This document shows positions 1-8,322 of a stretch of DNA of 22,668 nt, in pieces. The stretch is from assembly GCA_002400365.1 (NCBI GenBank), contig DHFK01000057.1, positions 11,248 to 33,915 on the forward strand, written 5' to 3'. A model generated the notes under the pieces. The model was not told the DNA's origin, did not search any database, and saw only the letters and a list, made by a program, of their open reading frames with translations. Positions within the stretch are counted from its first letter, which is position 1. Every line of letters begins with the position of its first letter. A program made the translations under genes and the position numbers. This DNA comes from Anaerolineales bacterium UBA4826. Lineage in GTDB: Bacteria > Chloroflexota > Anaerolineae > UBA4142.

Positions 1-32
1 TTTTGGACACAAGACGAGTGTGCAGGCTTGTC

Positions 33-728
33 CTACAGTGTCCCCATTCTCTCTGCCAGCGCGTGCATCTTCTCCGTAGCGCCAAACACCACCGGGGGAT
101 GGTGTGACGATAGAATCGCTTCAAACTCCATCTGCGCCACCCTGCGAATGCTCTCGCGCGAAGTCGGCACGTCGGCCGTGAACACGTGCGGCGTCTCGCT
201 GAACTCGCTGGCTTTGGCGGTGAGAAGATCGCCGCTGAAGAGATAGCCATTCCGCAGCAAGCAAATGTGCCCCGGGGTGTGTCCCGGCGTATGCAGCACC
301 GTAAACCCCCCGATCGTATCGCCGTCCCCCACGCGGCGGTCCACTTCGATGCCCGGCACATTCCGCGCGCCGAATAGATTCATCAAGCCATACACCACGC
401 GTCCGCTGAATTGGCGTGGGGCGCGGCGCTGGCGTTTTCCGTCAATATAATCCGCGTCGCGATGGTGCGCGATGATCTGCGCGCCGGTCCGCCGCTTCAA
501 TTCCCACAGACTGCCGACGTGGTCGTAGTGATGGTGCGTGAGAATAATGCGCTTGACGTGCAGCGGCTGTACGCCGATGTTTGCGAGCGCGCTTAGGATT
601 TGGTCCGCCTTGTCCGGCATCCCCGCATCAATCAGCGTGAACTCTGGCGCGCCGACAAAATAGACGCGCGCGCTGCCCGCGCTCTCGATGCAATAGACCC
701 CGCTCTTGTCGCCAACCTGATAAATCAT
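33..728 (-). CDS. MBL-fold metallo-hydrolase
   Basis: This is a metallo-beta-lactamase-fold hydrolase of 231 aa, a normal length for a stand-alone domain. The HxHxDH metal motif is at residues 65-70 (HHHYDH), followed by TPGH with His150, SGD with Asp167 and a C-terminal His pair at 209-210, so all metal ligands for a dinuclear centre are present. There is no signal peptide, so it is probably cytosolic. The family includes glyoxalase II-like, lactonase and RNase-type enzymes; the substrate cannot be told from the sequence. It is the last gene visible in a minus-strand series and follows PIG-L across a 71-nt gap filled by an inverted repeat. The fold is certain and the specific function unknown. 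Confidence 0.9.
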   Translation of the reverse strand: MIYQVGDKSGVYCIESAGSARVYFVGAPEFTLIDAGMPDKADQILSALANIGVQPLHVKRIILTHHHYDHVGSLWELKRRTGAQIIAHHRDADYIDGKRQRRAPRQFSGRVVYGLMNLFGARNVPGIEVDRRVGDGDTIGGFTVLHTPGHTPGHICLLRNGYLFSGDLLTAKASEFSETPHVFTADVPTSRESIRRVAQMEFEAILSSHHPPVVFGATEKMHALAERMGTL

Positions 729-743
729 TTCTCGATTTCAGAC

Positions 744-791
744 TTGAGATTTCAGATTTGACCGCGCGCAATCTGCAATCTGAAATTTGAA
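744..791. repeat. Imperfect intergenic inverted repeat
   Basis: The arms at 744-758 (TTGAGATTTCAGATT) and 777-791 (AATCTGAAATTTGAA) are complementary at 13 of 15 positions around an 18-nt GC-rich loop. Further copies of the words ATTTCAGA and AATCTG flank the arms, so the gap is built almost entirely from one AT-rich word and its complement. It fills the space between the PIG-L stop and the MBL-hydrolase start. It may be a fossil mobile repeat or an mRNA hairpin between cistrons. Confidence 0.6.
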
Positions 792-799
792 ATCTGCAA

Positions 800-1657
800 T
801 TACGCGATTCCGGTAAACAGATCTGTTTCGATTCCCTGTGGCGCCAGCACGCGCGACTCGGCGCGGATCACTGTTTCGACTTTGAGCCCTTCGCGCCGGA
901 TCTCTTGCGGGATCTTGGACCAGATACTGTTCGGATTCTGTTGCGACGCGTGGCAGAACAGCGCGCTCAACTTCAAATCCACATAGTCCGCCACGTCAAT
1001 CTTGGTCGTCACCACCTCGTCCGGCAGCGCGCGCTTGAGGAACTCTTTCAGCGGTACGGACAGGTCAATGTTCGCCTGCTTTGCGAGTGCCGCGTACTTT
1101 TCAAAGCGGCTGCGCGGGAACGCGCCCCAGTACAACTTGGAGACGGTCCACGCCGGCAAATCCTCTCTCTGAATCTGTTCGGGGTACGCGCGCGGATCGC
1201 CCGCGACAAAGTACGCCATCAACGCGGCGCGATGAATCTGAATGTGATCGGGATGCCCATAGCCGCCATTCGCGTCGAACGTGAGCATCACGTGCGGCTT
1301 GTGACGACGAATGATCCGCGCCAGTTTCTCGGTCACGTCAAACAGATTCGCCTGCCATAGACAGCGCGGGTCGTTGTTCTCTGGCGTGCCCATCATCCCC
1401 GAATCGCGATAGTCGAGAAAGTAAACGTTGTTGACGCCGATCTTTTCCGCGGCGCAGCGGAGTTCGTCTTCGCGCACCTTGCCCAAGTTTTCCGGCGTCG
1501 CGTTCACGCCCGGCGCAATTTCGCCGGCTTCGCCGCGCGTCGCGCAGACGAGCGTGACATCCACGCCTTCGCTGGCGTACTTGTGCATCAGACCGCTGAC
1601 GCCTTGCTCATCGTCGGGATGAGCGTATGCGCCCAGCAATCGAAACTGGTTTGCCAT
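800..1657 (-). CDS. PIG-L family deacetylase (LmbE-like)
   Basis: This is a zinc-dependent N-acetyl-sugar deacetylase of the PIG-L/LmbE family, which includes the mycothiol and bacillithiol enzymes MshB and BshB. The hallmark AHPDDE motif lies about 12 residues from the N-terminus, and the second metal motif HPDHIQIH lies at about residue 135. Length (285 aa) is typical. The start is set by AGGAG six bases before the second of two adjacent ATG codons; the first ATG (1660) would leave only three bases. This start lies inside the 3' end of the preceding membrane-protein gene, giving an overlap of about 50 bases and suggesting translational coupling. The true substrate is unknown; a low-molecular-weight thiol precursor or another GlcNAc conjugate is possible. 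Confidence 0.9.
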   Translation of the reverse strand: MANQFRLLGAYAHPDDEQGVSGLMHKYASEGVDVTLVCATRGEAGEIAPGVNATPENLGKVREDELRCAAEKIGVNNVYFLDYRDSGMMGTPENNDPRCLWQANLFDVTEKLARIIRRHKPHVMLTFDANGGYGHPDHIQIHRAALMAYFVAGDPRAYPEQIQREDLPAWTVSKLYWGAFPRSRFEKYAALAKQANIDLSVPLKEFLKRALPDEVVTTKIDVADYVDLKLSALFCHASQQNPNSIWSKIPQEIRREGLKVETVIRAESRVLAPQGIETDLFTGIA

Positions 1658-2153
1658 CATTATCTCCTGTCCTGGTTATCTGACGCGCCCTCACAAAAAT
1701 TCGAACTGCCATTGCAACGATCAGAATCCCGATCGCGCCGGCGACAAACACCTCTACCACCGCGCCGAAGACTCGGGCGGCGAGATAGACACCGAGAACT
1801 ATGACTAGAACTAATGTTCCGTATGTCCGCACGATTCTGAATGTCGCGCGTAGCGCCGATTCGCTACGCGGTTGCGTCACGTTCTCGCGATAGCCCAACG
1901 CGATCCAAAAGACCACGCTGGCGACCAAACCGAGCGCGCTGCCCCACGCCCACGCCTCAATCACCGCGCGCCGAAGCGCTTCAGTCAGCGACAGCGCGAG
2001 CAACAGCGCGCCGAAGAATCCCAGCAGCGGCGCGATGTCCCAGCGCGCGCTCGCGCGCCGCGCGTTCGAACGCGCGGAACGCGGAATAAAGAATTGGATC
2101 ACGTAGGTCGTGATGACGAGTACCACAAGCGCGCCGACAATCTGTGCCCACAT
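1608..2153 (-). CDS. Small multi-spanning membrane protein, unknown function
   Basis: I do not recognise a family. The 181-aa product has hydrophobic stretches at about residues 4-23, 40-60, 70-88 and a long one at 111-155 that could be two helices, so four or five membrane spans are likely. Arg-rich segments follow the first span and form the C-terminus, which suggests cytoplasmic loops by the positive-inside rule. It starts three bases after the MFS gene stops and its 3' end overlaps the start of the PIG-L gene, so all three are probably one transcript. Gene boundaries are supported by this packing rather than by homology. Confidence 0.65.
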   Translation of the reverse strand: MWAQIVGALVVLVITTYVIQFFIPRSARSNARRASARWDIAPLLGFFGALLLALSLTEALRRAVIEAWAWGSALGLVASVVFWIALGYRENVTQPRSESALRATFRIVRTYGTLVLVIVLGVYLAARVFGAVVEVFVAGAIGILIVAMAVRIFVRARQITRTGDNDGKPVSIAGRIRSSRR

Positions 2154-2156
2154 CGC

Positions 2157-3422
2157 TTACATCAGCCGGCGGATATATGGCGCGCGCCAAAGCCAGAAAA
2201 ATCCAGCCATCAGCGCAATAGAGCCGCCGAAAGCCGCGCCCATTGGAATCCCGAAATGTTCTGCGATCGTGCCCGCCATCAACGAGCCAATCGGGAAGAA
2301 TCCCTGAAAGACAAGCATGTACACGCTCATCACGCGACCGCGCAAATGGTCGGGGACGGCGAATTGGATCAGCGTATTCGTCATCGCGTTCTGGATCATA
2401 AAGCCCAGTCCCGCGCCGACGAGGATTGCCATGGACAACGGAAAAATGCGCGACGCGGCAAAGAGCAACACCATCAGCGGAAAGAAGATATTTCCAAACG
2501 TGAGCAAGCGCCCTTTGTGCTGAAAGTTCCCAAGCGATGCGACGGTCAGCGCGCCGATCAATGCGCCAACGCCAACTGACGCGCTCAGCAGCCCCAGCCC
2601 GGCGGGACCTTGATGCAAAACGTCTTGCGCGAAGGCGGGCAGCAGCGCTGAATAACCGAACGCGAAAATGTTAGCCACCGCGACCATGACAAGTAGCGTC
2701 AGCACAACCTGATTCCGGCGAATATAGCCCAAGCCCTCGCGCATCTGCGCGATGGGACTGGCATCGCGTTTGGCGCCAATCTTGGCTTGAACTTGCATCA
2801 ACCCCAACCCGATGATGACCGCAATGAAACTGACTCCGTTCAGAAAAAAGCACCACGCCGGACCGATCGCCGCGAGCAAAATACCGGCGAGGCTCGGGCC
2901 GATGATGCGCGCCACCTGAAACATCGCCGAATTCAGACCAATCGCGTTCTGCAGATCTTCTCGACCCACCATTTCAATCACAAACGATTGTCGCGCCGGC
3001 GCGTCAAATGCGTTCACTGCGCCGAGGATGAATGCGAAGATGACGACGTGCCACGGCTGCACCCAGCCAAGGAACACGTCCGCCGAAAGCAAGAACGCCT
3101 GCGTCATGGCGAGTATCTGCGTGATGATCAACAACTTGCGCTTGGGGACCCGATCAATGAACACGCCTGCCCACAGCGACAGGAAAAGCACCGGGACGGC
3201 AGAGGCAAAACTGACGATGCCCAAATACAACGGCGAGCCGGTGAGTTGATACACCAACCACGGCTGCGAGACGTTCTGCATCCACGTGCCAATGAGCGAG
3301 ACTAGTTGTCCCGAAAAGAACAATTGATAGTTGCGATGGCGCAGCGCGCTAAAGGTTTGCGCCAGGCGTCTGTTTTTGCCTTCGACAGTCGCGGCTGCCG
3401 ACAGCCCAACTGGATCAGCCAT
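2157..3422 (-). CDS. MFS transporter, EntS/MFS_3-like exporter
   Basis: This is a 421-aa major facilitator permease with about twelve hydrophobic spans. The N-terminus (LRHRNYQLFFSGQLVSLIG, about 27-45, then TWMQN) and the loop 2-3 motif GVFIDRVPKRK (about 86-96) are typical of the MFS_3 branch that includes enterobactin exporter EntS and macrolide exporters. It should act in the cytoplasmic membrane as a proton-coupled exporter; the substrate is unknown. The chosen ATG lacks a clear Shine-Dalgarno sequence. It is followed after three bases by a small membrane protein gene. Confidence 0.88.
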   Translation of the reverse strand: MADPVGLSAAATVEGKNRRLAQTFSALRHRNYQLFFSGQLVSLIGTWMQNVSQPWLVYQLTGSPLYLGIVSFASAVPVLFLSLWAGVFIDRVPKRKLLIITQILAMTQAFLLSADVFLGWVQPWHVVIFAFILGAVNAFDAPARQSFVIEMVGREDLQNAIGLNSAMFQVARIIGPSLAGILLAAIGPAWCFFLNGVSFIAVIIGLGLMQVQAKIGAKRDASPIAQMREGLGYIRRNQVVLTLLVMVAVANIFAFGYSALLPAFAQDVLHQGPAGLGLLSASVGVGALIGALTVASLGNFQHKGRLLTFGNIFFPLMVLLFAASRIFPLSMAILVGAGLGFMIQNAMTNTLIQFAVPDHLRGRVMSVYMLVFQGFFPIGSLMAGTIAEHFGIPMGAAFGGSIALMAGFFWLWRAPYIRRLM

Positions 3423-3518
3423 TATCCATAATGATCGTCAACAAATTCATCGAGCGCGTTCAAACCATACGCGCGGGCGCACCGACCGGATTTGGCGCGC
3501 ACAGCGGGACTTGTGCAA

Positions 3519-5873
3519 CTATCGGACTAGCAACTCTCGCCCATCTACTACCATTTCGATGACGCCGCGCGCGTCGGTCCGCAGAATCGTCGTCGCCGCC
3601 AGCGCCGCCAGCAAATCCGCCGACGGCTGGTCGCGCGCCGCGCGATCGGCGAAGAGAATCGCAAATTGCGGATTGACCGCCTCGAGAAACTCGGGCGCGA
3701 GTTGGCGCGGCGCGATCAAAACCGCGCCGCCAACGTCGTCCGATGCGAGTGCGGCTTGATCGTCCACGCGCGCGCTCTCCGCGAATAGAAACGCGATCTG
3801 CCCCGCGCGCAGACGCGCGATCGCCGGCTGCGCGCCTTCCAGCGGATAGAGAAATTCGAGCGCGACGCCGCGATCGAGTTCGACCTGCGCGCCGGCTTGC
3901 GCGAAAAGACTGGGCACGCGTTTCTGCGCGATCAGTGCGCGCCATTTCTGTTGCGCGGCAGTCTGCTGTGTTACGTTGACCTGGATGACCTGCCGCACGT
4001 CGTACCGCTCCAGCGCGGCGACCAAGCCCGCGAGGTGGTCGTCATCCGCATCCGTCAGCACGAGTACGTCGAGCGCGCGCTCCCAGAACGGCATGCGCTG
4101 TCCAAGCGCGGCGAGGACCGCGCTCGGATTCGCGCCGCCGTCAATCAGAACGCGCGTGCCATTCGGCGTTCGCACGAACGTCGCCGCGCCGCCGGCGTCC
4201 AGAAACTCAACGTGCGTTTTGCCGTCGGGCAGCGTGAACGCGAGATTCCACAACCACATGCCGACGACCAGCGCGCTACCCAGGGCGAGCGCTGCCCCCA
4301 TCCCGTGCCTCTTTTCGTTCGTGCTGCGCGCAGGCGTGGGCGCCGGTTGAGGACGCGACGCGAACGCGTTGAGATAGGTCGCGCCGAACAAGAGCAGGTA
4401 ATACGCCGCGAGAATCACCGCATCAAAGCGACCGACCTCGATGGCGGCAAAGGGCAAGCGCGCGGTTGCCTGCACGACGACGATCGTGAATTCAAGAAAG
4501 ACCCAAGCGATCCAGGCGATGACTTGTCCGAGTGGCTGGATCACCATTGCCGTCAACGTCGCGAGTCCGCCCAAGAGCATCACCGCCGGCTGCGGCGGCA
4601 GAACCAGAAAATTCGTCAGCAGTCCGACGAGCGAGAGCCGATGGAACACGAAAACGATCAACGGCGTCGTCGTGATCTGCGCGGCGAGCGTTACGATGAA
4701 CGAGTCGTTGAGCGCCCCGACGATCTGCCGCGCCCGCTCGGACGACGTGACGCGCGCGCCGAGATTTTCAAACGCGGTCGTCAGCGGCGTCACGTAAAGC
4801 ATCAAGCCGAGCGTCGCGAGGAAACTCAACTGAAAGCCGACGTCGAACAACGTGAATGGATTCCACGCCAGCATCAGCAGCGCGGCTGCCGCGAGCGCGT
4901 TCAGCCCATCGTTTTGCCGATGGTAATGCAGCGCGAGGACGCTGAGCGATCCCATGATCGCCGCGCGCACAACCGATGCGCTCGCGCCGACCAAAAGGGT
5001 GTACAGCGCCAAACCGAGAATAACGACGAGTGTCGCGCGGCGCGCGCCGACGACGCGCTGCGCCAATTGCGCCAGGATGCCCGCGATGATCGAGATGTTA
5101 AAGCCAGAGATGGCGATGATGTGCGCGGTGTTGGTCGCGCTGAACGCGTCGGACAGCTCGCGCGGAATGCCGGCATCCATGCCCAGCAGAATGCCGGCGA
5201 GCAACGACGCGGCGGGCTCGGGATAAAGCGCGTGAATCGCGGCGAACGCGCGCACCTTGAACGCGTACAGCGCGGCGAAAAAGGGATTACCTTGGTCGCG
5301 CGCGAGGATTTTCACGCCGCCGTACACGCGCACGAGCGAATGAATGCCCTGTCGCGCAAGATAGTTCTTGTACGAGAAATCCTCGGACTCGAACGGCGTG
5401 GCTGGCTCGCCATACACTTGCAACTGATCGCCGTAACGCGCGGCGGTCTCGCGCGGCGCCTGGACGAGCGCAAGCCCCGAAACCGCGCGCCATGCGTTTG
5501 CGACGCGGATGCGCGTGACCGCGAGGCGCACGTGTGTCGAGCGATCGCGCACGTCGGGCGGTTCAATCACGTCGCCGACGAGGAGCAGCGCGCCGCGATC
5601 GTTGTAGAACGCGAGCGCGTCGTCGTGCCATTCCGTTGGAGGCAGCGCGGCGGTGTAGCGAAGCGCGGACAGAAGCAAGACCAGGAGACACAGGTGAACG
5701 CGGCGGAGCCAGGGATCGCGCCACCAGATCAACAATAATCCGGCGGGCAACCCGAGCCACCAAGCCCAGGCCGCGATTGGAATGGAAACCACAGACGCGA
5801 TCGCAATCCCGATTGCCCACGCCGCAGCGAGATAGACCAGCAGCACGGTTGTCCCTATTAGTCCGACAGGCAC
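3519..5873 (-). CDS. comEC: ComEC/Rec2-family DNA-uptake channel
   Basis: This 784-aa protein has the full ComEC layout: N-terminal hydrophobic helices and a DUF4131-like region (about 1-200), the Competence transmembrane domain with the signature HIIAISGFNIS at 251-261 and further spans to about 500, then a C-terminal MBL-type domain (about 550-784). ComEC forms the inner-membrane channel that imports single-stranded DNA during transformation. The MBL metal motif is altered: instead of HxHxDH, residues 607-613 read TDADDDH, so the first two His positions are Asp, while LIDGG (about 576-580) is kept. The GTG start at 5873 has no good ribosome site; a GTG nine codons later is preceded by AGGG and is an alternative. 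No pilus or other competence genes are visible nearby. Confidence 0.9.
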   Translation of the reverse strand: MPVGLIGTTVLLVYLAAAWAIGIAIASVVSIPIAAWAWWLGLPAGLLLIWWRDPWLRRVHLCLLVLLLSALRYTAALPPTEWHDDALAFYNDRGALLLVGDVIEPPDVRDRSTHVRLAVTRIRVANAWRAVSGLALVQAPRETAARYGDQLQVYGEPATPFESEDFSYKNYLARQGIHSLVRVYGGVKILARDQGNPFFAALYAFKVRAFAAIHALYPEPAASLLAGILLGMDAGIPRELSDAFSATNTAHIIAISGFNISIIAGILAQLAQRVVGARRATLVVILGLALYTLLVGASASVVRAAIMGSLSVLALHYHRQNDGLNALAAAALLMLAWNPFTLFDVGFQLSFLATLGLMLYVTPLTTAFENLGARVTSSERARQIVGALNDSFIVTLAAQITTTPLIVFVFHRLSLVGLLTNFLVLPPQPAVMLLGGLATLTAMVIQPLGQVIAWIAWVFLEFTIVVVQATARLPFAAIEVGRFDAVILAAYYLLLFGATYLNAFASRPQPAPTPARSTNEKRHGMGAALALGSALVVGMWLWNLAFTLPDGKTHVEFLDAGGAATFVRTPNGTRVLIDGGANPSAVLAALGQRMPFWERALDVLVLTDADDDHLAGLVAALERYDVRQVIQVNVTQQTAAQQKWRALIAQKRVPSLFAQAGAQVELDRGVALEFLYPLEGAQPAIARLRAGQIAFLFAESARVDDQAALASDDVGGAVLIAPRQLAPEFLEAVNPQFAILFADRAARDQPSADLLAALAATTILRTDARGVIEMVVDGRELLVR

Positions 5874-5878
5874 ATCTG

Positions 5879-5938
5879 GCGGGGTGGAAGGCAGCCATCC
5901 TTCGGCTATCGCTCAGGACGGGCGGGCTACCACCCCGC
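5879..5938. repeat. Intergenic inverted repeat (GCGGGGTGG arms)
   Basis: The arms at 5879-5896 and 5921-5938 share the complementary core GCGGGGTGG / CCACCCCGC and continue imperfectly for 18 bases each. The 24-nt centre contains CCTTCGGCTATCGCTCAGG, itself partly self-complementary. It lies just upstream of the ComEC start and just downstream of the sigma-like fusion gene. It could stop or attenuate transcription between them, but no T-run follows, so a dispersed palindromic element is as likely. Confidence 0.55.
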
Positions 5939-5976
5939 AGAACTTGTGGTTCTTGTACTAGCGGTACTCGTTTCGG

Positions 5977-8310
5977 CTACTTGCAACTATTTGTGAACGC
6001 GGCTTGATTGGAGACGATGTCATTAGGCCAGGTCACATGGAGACGCTGCCAGCCCGCGCCGAGGGGCGCCGATGCCCAACGATCGGTCACGGTTTGCGTG
6101 CCGGCGCTATTGAAGATGATTGACGTGGGCGGCTTGGCAACGCCATCGCTCCGCTCCCATTGGAATGTGACGGTCCCCGCCCCATTGGTCGTGATCGCCG
6201 CGGCAAGGTCAAAGTTGCCGGGACACGCGCCGGTGTAGGTGGTCGGAGTAACACTGGCGACGACAGCGGTCACGGCAAACGGAACCGGCGTGTTCGTCGG
6301 CGTGCTCGTCGGTGTACTGGTCGGCACCAACGTGCGCGTGGCTGTCGGCGTATTTGTCGGCGTGCTGGTTGGCGTAAACGTGGCGGTCGGCGTGCTCGTC
6401 GCCGTCGGGGTCGCCGTTGGCGTCGAGGTGGGTACTGGCGTCACCGTGGGACCGGTCAGCGTGCGCGTCAGTTCGTTGTTGCTATAGTCCGATTCCTGCA
6501 CCTCTTGCAGTATATTGACGCGCACGGTGATGACTTGCGAGCCGACGACAAAATAGTTGGGCGCGAGCAACTTTTGGTCTTGACCTGGCGAGATCGCCGA
6601 AACCGGATAGTCCGATTCGATCAGGACGTTGTTCGCCGTGACCTGGACCCGGAACTGTCGCGTGACGCCCGCCGTACCGATGTTGCGGATGGTGTACATG
6701 ACCTGGTTCGTGGGCGTCAGCGCAATATCGGTGACGGTGAGATCAGGCAAATCCTGGATCGTGATGGTGATGGCTCGGTCTACCGTCCCGCTGATGTTGT
6801 TGGCGATCAGATGGTAAATCGTCGTCGCGGCGGGCGTCACCAGCCGACTGCTGATGGGATCTACCTTGTCCTGATTCAGGAAAACCTGGTCCGCCCCCGA
6901 CACGTTCCACGTCAGCAGCACGGACATGCCGCGCGTGATCGCCGTCCTCGTCGCGCTGAAATCATTGATCACCGGCAGCGGAGTCAGGGTCGCCGTCCCG
7001 GTCGGCGTCGGCGTGCGAGGCAGCGTGGGTGTGGGCAGCAGTGTCGGCGTTAGGGTGATTGTCGGCGTAGCGGTCGGTTCCGGCGGCGGACTACCCACTG
7101 TGAACTGCCAAGCGCGCGAGGCTTTGTTGCCGGACGTATCGCGCAGTTCGACGAGAACGACGTGCGTGCCGGGATCAAGTTCCGCGGCGTAGGAAATCGT
7201 CGTGTCGTTGGCGGTTGCCTGAGCCATGAAGTCCCGACCGTCGAGAACCAGCCGCAGCGATTTCACATCAATCGTGCGATTGTCGCGATACGTTGCGGAG
7301 ATAGTGACCCGGGTGGTAGTCGCGCCGGGCGATGGATTGGCGGCAATGAACGTATTGTCCGCCGGCGCGATTTGCGAGATGGTCGGCGGAGTCGTATCGC
7401 GCGTGAGAAAATAACCAAAGCCCACGGCGAGCGCGGTGATGATTAGCGCGATCGCCAATGCCAGCCCGATCAGTTGCAGCGAACACCCTTCAAACAAGGA
7501 CCCGACGGCGACGGGTGGCACCGGGGCTGGCGCGGCGATTGCCGGTTCGAGCGCGCCGGGCTCGACTGCGCCGGGTTCGCCCGGCGCGACGCCTTCAACT
7601 GGCTGAGGTTCGGCTTCAAGCGCGGGTGTGGGGCTGAGGAGACGCGCGGACTTGGCTACTCTGGCGCGTACCGTCTCCGCCAGCGAACCCGGCAGGACGA
7701 GCGTCGGCAAATAGCCAAAGAGCGAGCCGCTCGTTCCGATGCGGCGATGGATGCCCCAGATTCGTTCCGGATCAATCTGCGCCGCGAGGGGGCGGCCGTG
7801 CTGACGCGCTAGCAGGTCGAACTGATTGTCGAAGGAACGGCGCGCATCCTCCATCAAGCGCGGCAGGTCGGTGCGCATGACGCCCAGGGCGCGCGCCTTT
7901 TCAGTCGGGGACAAGCCGTGCAATTCTTCGACGATCAAGACCGCGCGATGAAAGGCGGGCATCCCGCGCGCGGCGCGCCAGATGTCGCCGATCAAGCCGG
8001 AGACGCTGGGCTCGTCGGAGGGCGGGAGGGCTTCCAGCCAATCGCTTTGCCGCAGGAAATTGAGCGCGAGTTCGCGCGCCAAGCCGTACAGCCATCCCCG
8101 AATGGGAGTATGCGCGTCCACGTCGGCGGCCGTGGACGGAACGCGCGTAAAGACTTCTGCGAGCACGCGCGCGGCTTGATCGCGGTCCCCGATGAGGTGG
8201 TAGATCAAATCATATAGCGCGGGGCTGTAGCGGTCGAACAATTCACCCAGCGCCTCGCGTTGACCGGCTTGAATCTCGGCAACGAGTTCGTGATCCGATT
8301 TGCTACCCAT
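5977..8310 (-). CDS. ECF-sigma-like domain fused to TM helix and Ig/CARDB ectodomain
   Basis: The 777-aa product starts like an ECF sigma factor. Region 2 spans about 5-90 and includes IRGWLYGLARELALNFLRQ; region 4 spans about 115-165 with MPAFHRAVLIVEELHGLS followed by an HTH-like helix pair. A Pro/Ala-rich linker (225-272) leads to one membrane helix (280-302). Outside there is an Ig-like domain (307-405), a Thr/Pro linker, a second Ig-like domain (447-520), a CARDB domain (522-617), a long Thr/Pro linker (620-676) and a C-terminal Ig-like domain with a possible Cys695-Cys776 disulphide. The ATG at 8310 is preceded by GGTGGAGG; an upstream GTG (8328) lies inside that site. A membrane-tethered transcription or sensory role is inferred. 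The sigma-like part may also have lost DNA or polymerase binding. Confidence 0.82.
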   Translation of the reverse strand: MGSKSDHELVAEIQAGQREALGELFDRYSPALYDLIYHLIGDRDQAARVLAEVFTRVPSTAADVDAHTPIRGWLYGLARELALNFLRQSDWLEALPPSDEPSVSGLIGDIWRAARGMPAFHRAVLIVEELHGLSPTEKARALGVMRTDLPRLMEDARRSFDNQFDLLARQHGRPLAAQIDPERIWGIHRRIGTSGSLFGYLPTLVLPGSLAETVRARVAKSARLLSPTPALEAEPQPVEGVAPGEPGAVEPGALEPAIAAPAPVPPVAVGSLFEGCSLQLIGLALAIALIITALAVGFGYFLTRDTTPPTISQIAPADNTFIAANPSPGATTTRVTISATYRDNRTIDVKSLRLVLDGRDFMAQATANDTTISYAAELDPGTHVVLVELRDTSGNKASRAWQFTVGSPPPEPTATPTITLTPTLLPTPTLPRTPTPTGTATLTPLPVINDFSATRTAITRGMSVLLTWNVSGADQVFLNQDKVDPISSRLVTPAATTIYHLIANNISGTVDRAITITIQDLPDLTVTDIALTPTNQVMYTIRNIGTAGVTRQFRVQVTANNVLIESDYPVSAISPGQDQKLLAPNYFVVGSQVITVRVNILQEVQESDYSNNELTRTLTGPTVTPVPTSTPTATPTATSTPTATFTPTSTPTNTPTATRTLVPTSTPTSTPTNTPVPFAVTAVVASVTPTTYTGACPGNFDLAAAITTNGAGTVTFQWERSDGVAKPPTSIIFNSAGTQTVTDRWASAPLGAGWQRLHVTWPNDIVSNQAAFTNSCK
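6279..6453 (-). repeat. Low-complexity Thr/Pro-coding repeat
   Basis: On the plus strand this stretch repeats variants of GTCGGCGTGCTC; on the coding strand it gives TPT/STP-type units forming the stalk between the CARDB and final Ig-like domains (residues about 620-678 of the fusion protein). Such stalks are common in secreted Chloroflexota proteins. It is prone to length variation and assembly error. Confidence 0.8.
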
Positions 8311-8322
8311 GGCAAACCTCCA

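Noticed and set aside
3423..3518. Promoter for the MFS gene (TTGACG on the minus strand at 3436-3441)
   Set aside because: At 17 bases' spacing the -10 position falls within the start of the gene and does not match TATAAT.
3460..3945. 161-codon minus-strand frame overlapping the comEC 3' end
   Set aside because: Arg/Ala/Ser-rich frame-shifted reading of comEC; the gap 3423-3518 shows nothing else convincing.
3897..5738. 613-codon plus-strand open frame opposite comEC
   Set aside because: Composition is Arg/Asp/Glu/Gln-rich without any family motif; it mirrors the GC-rich codons of comEC, which has clear motifs and membrane spans.
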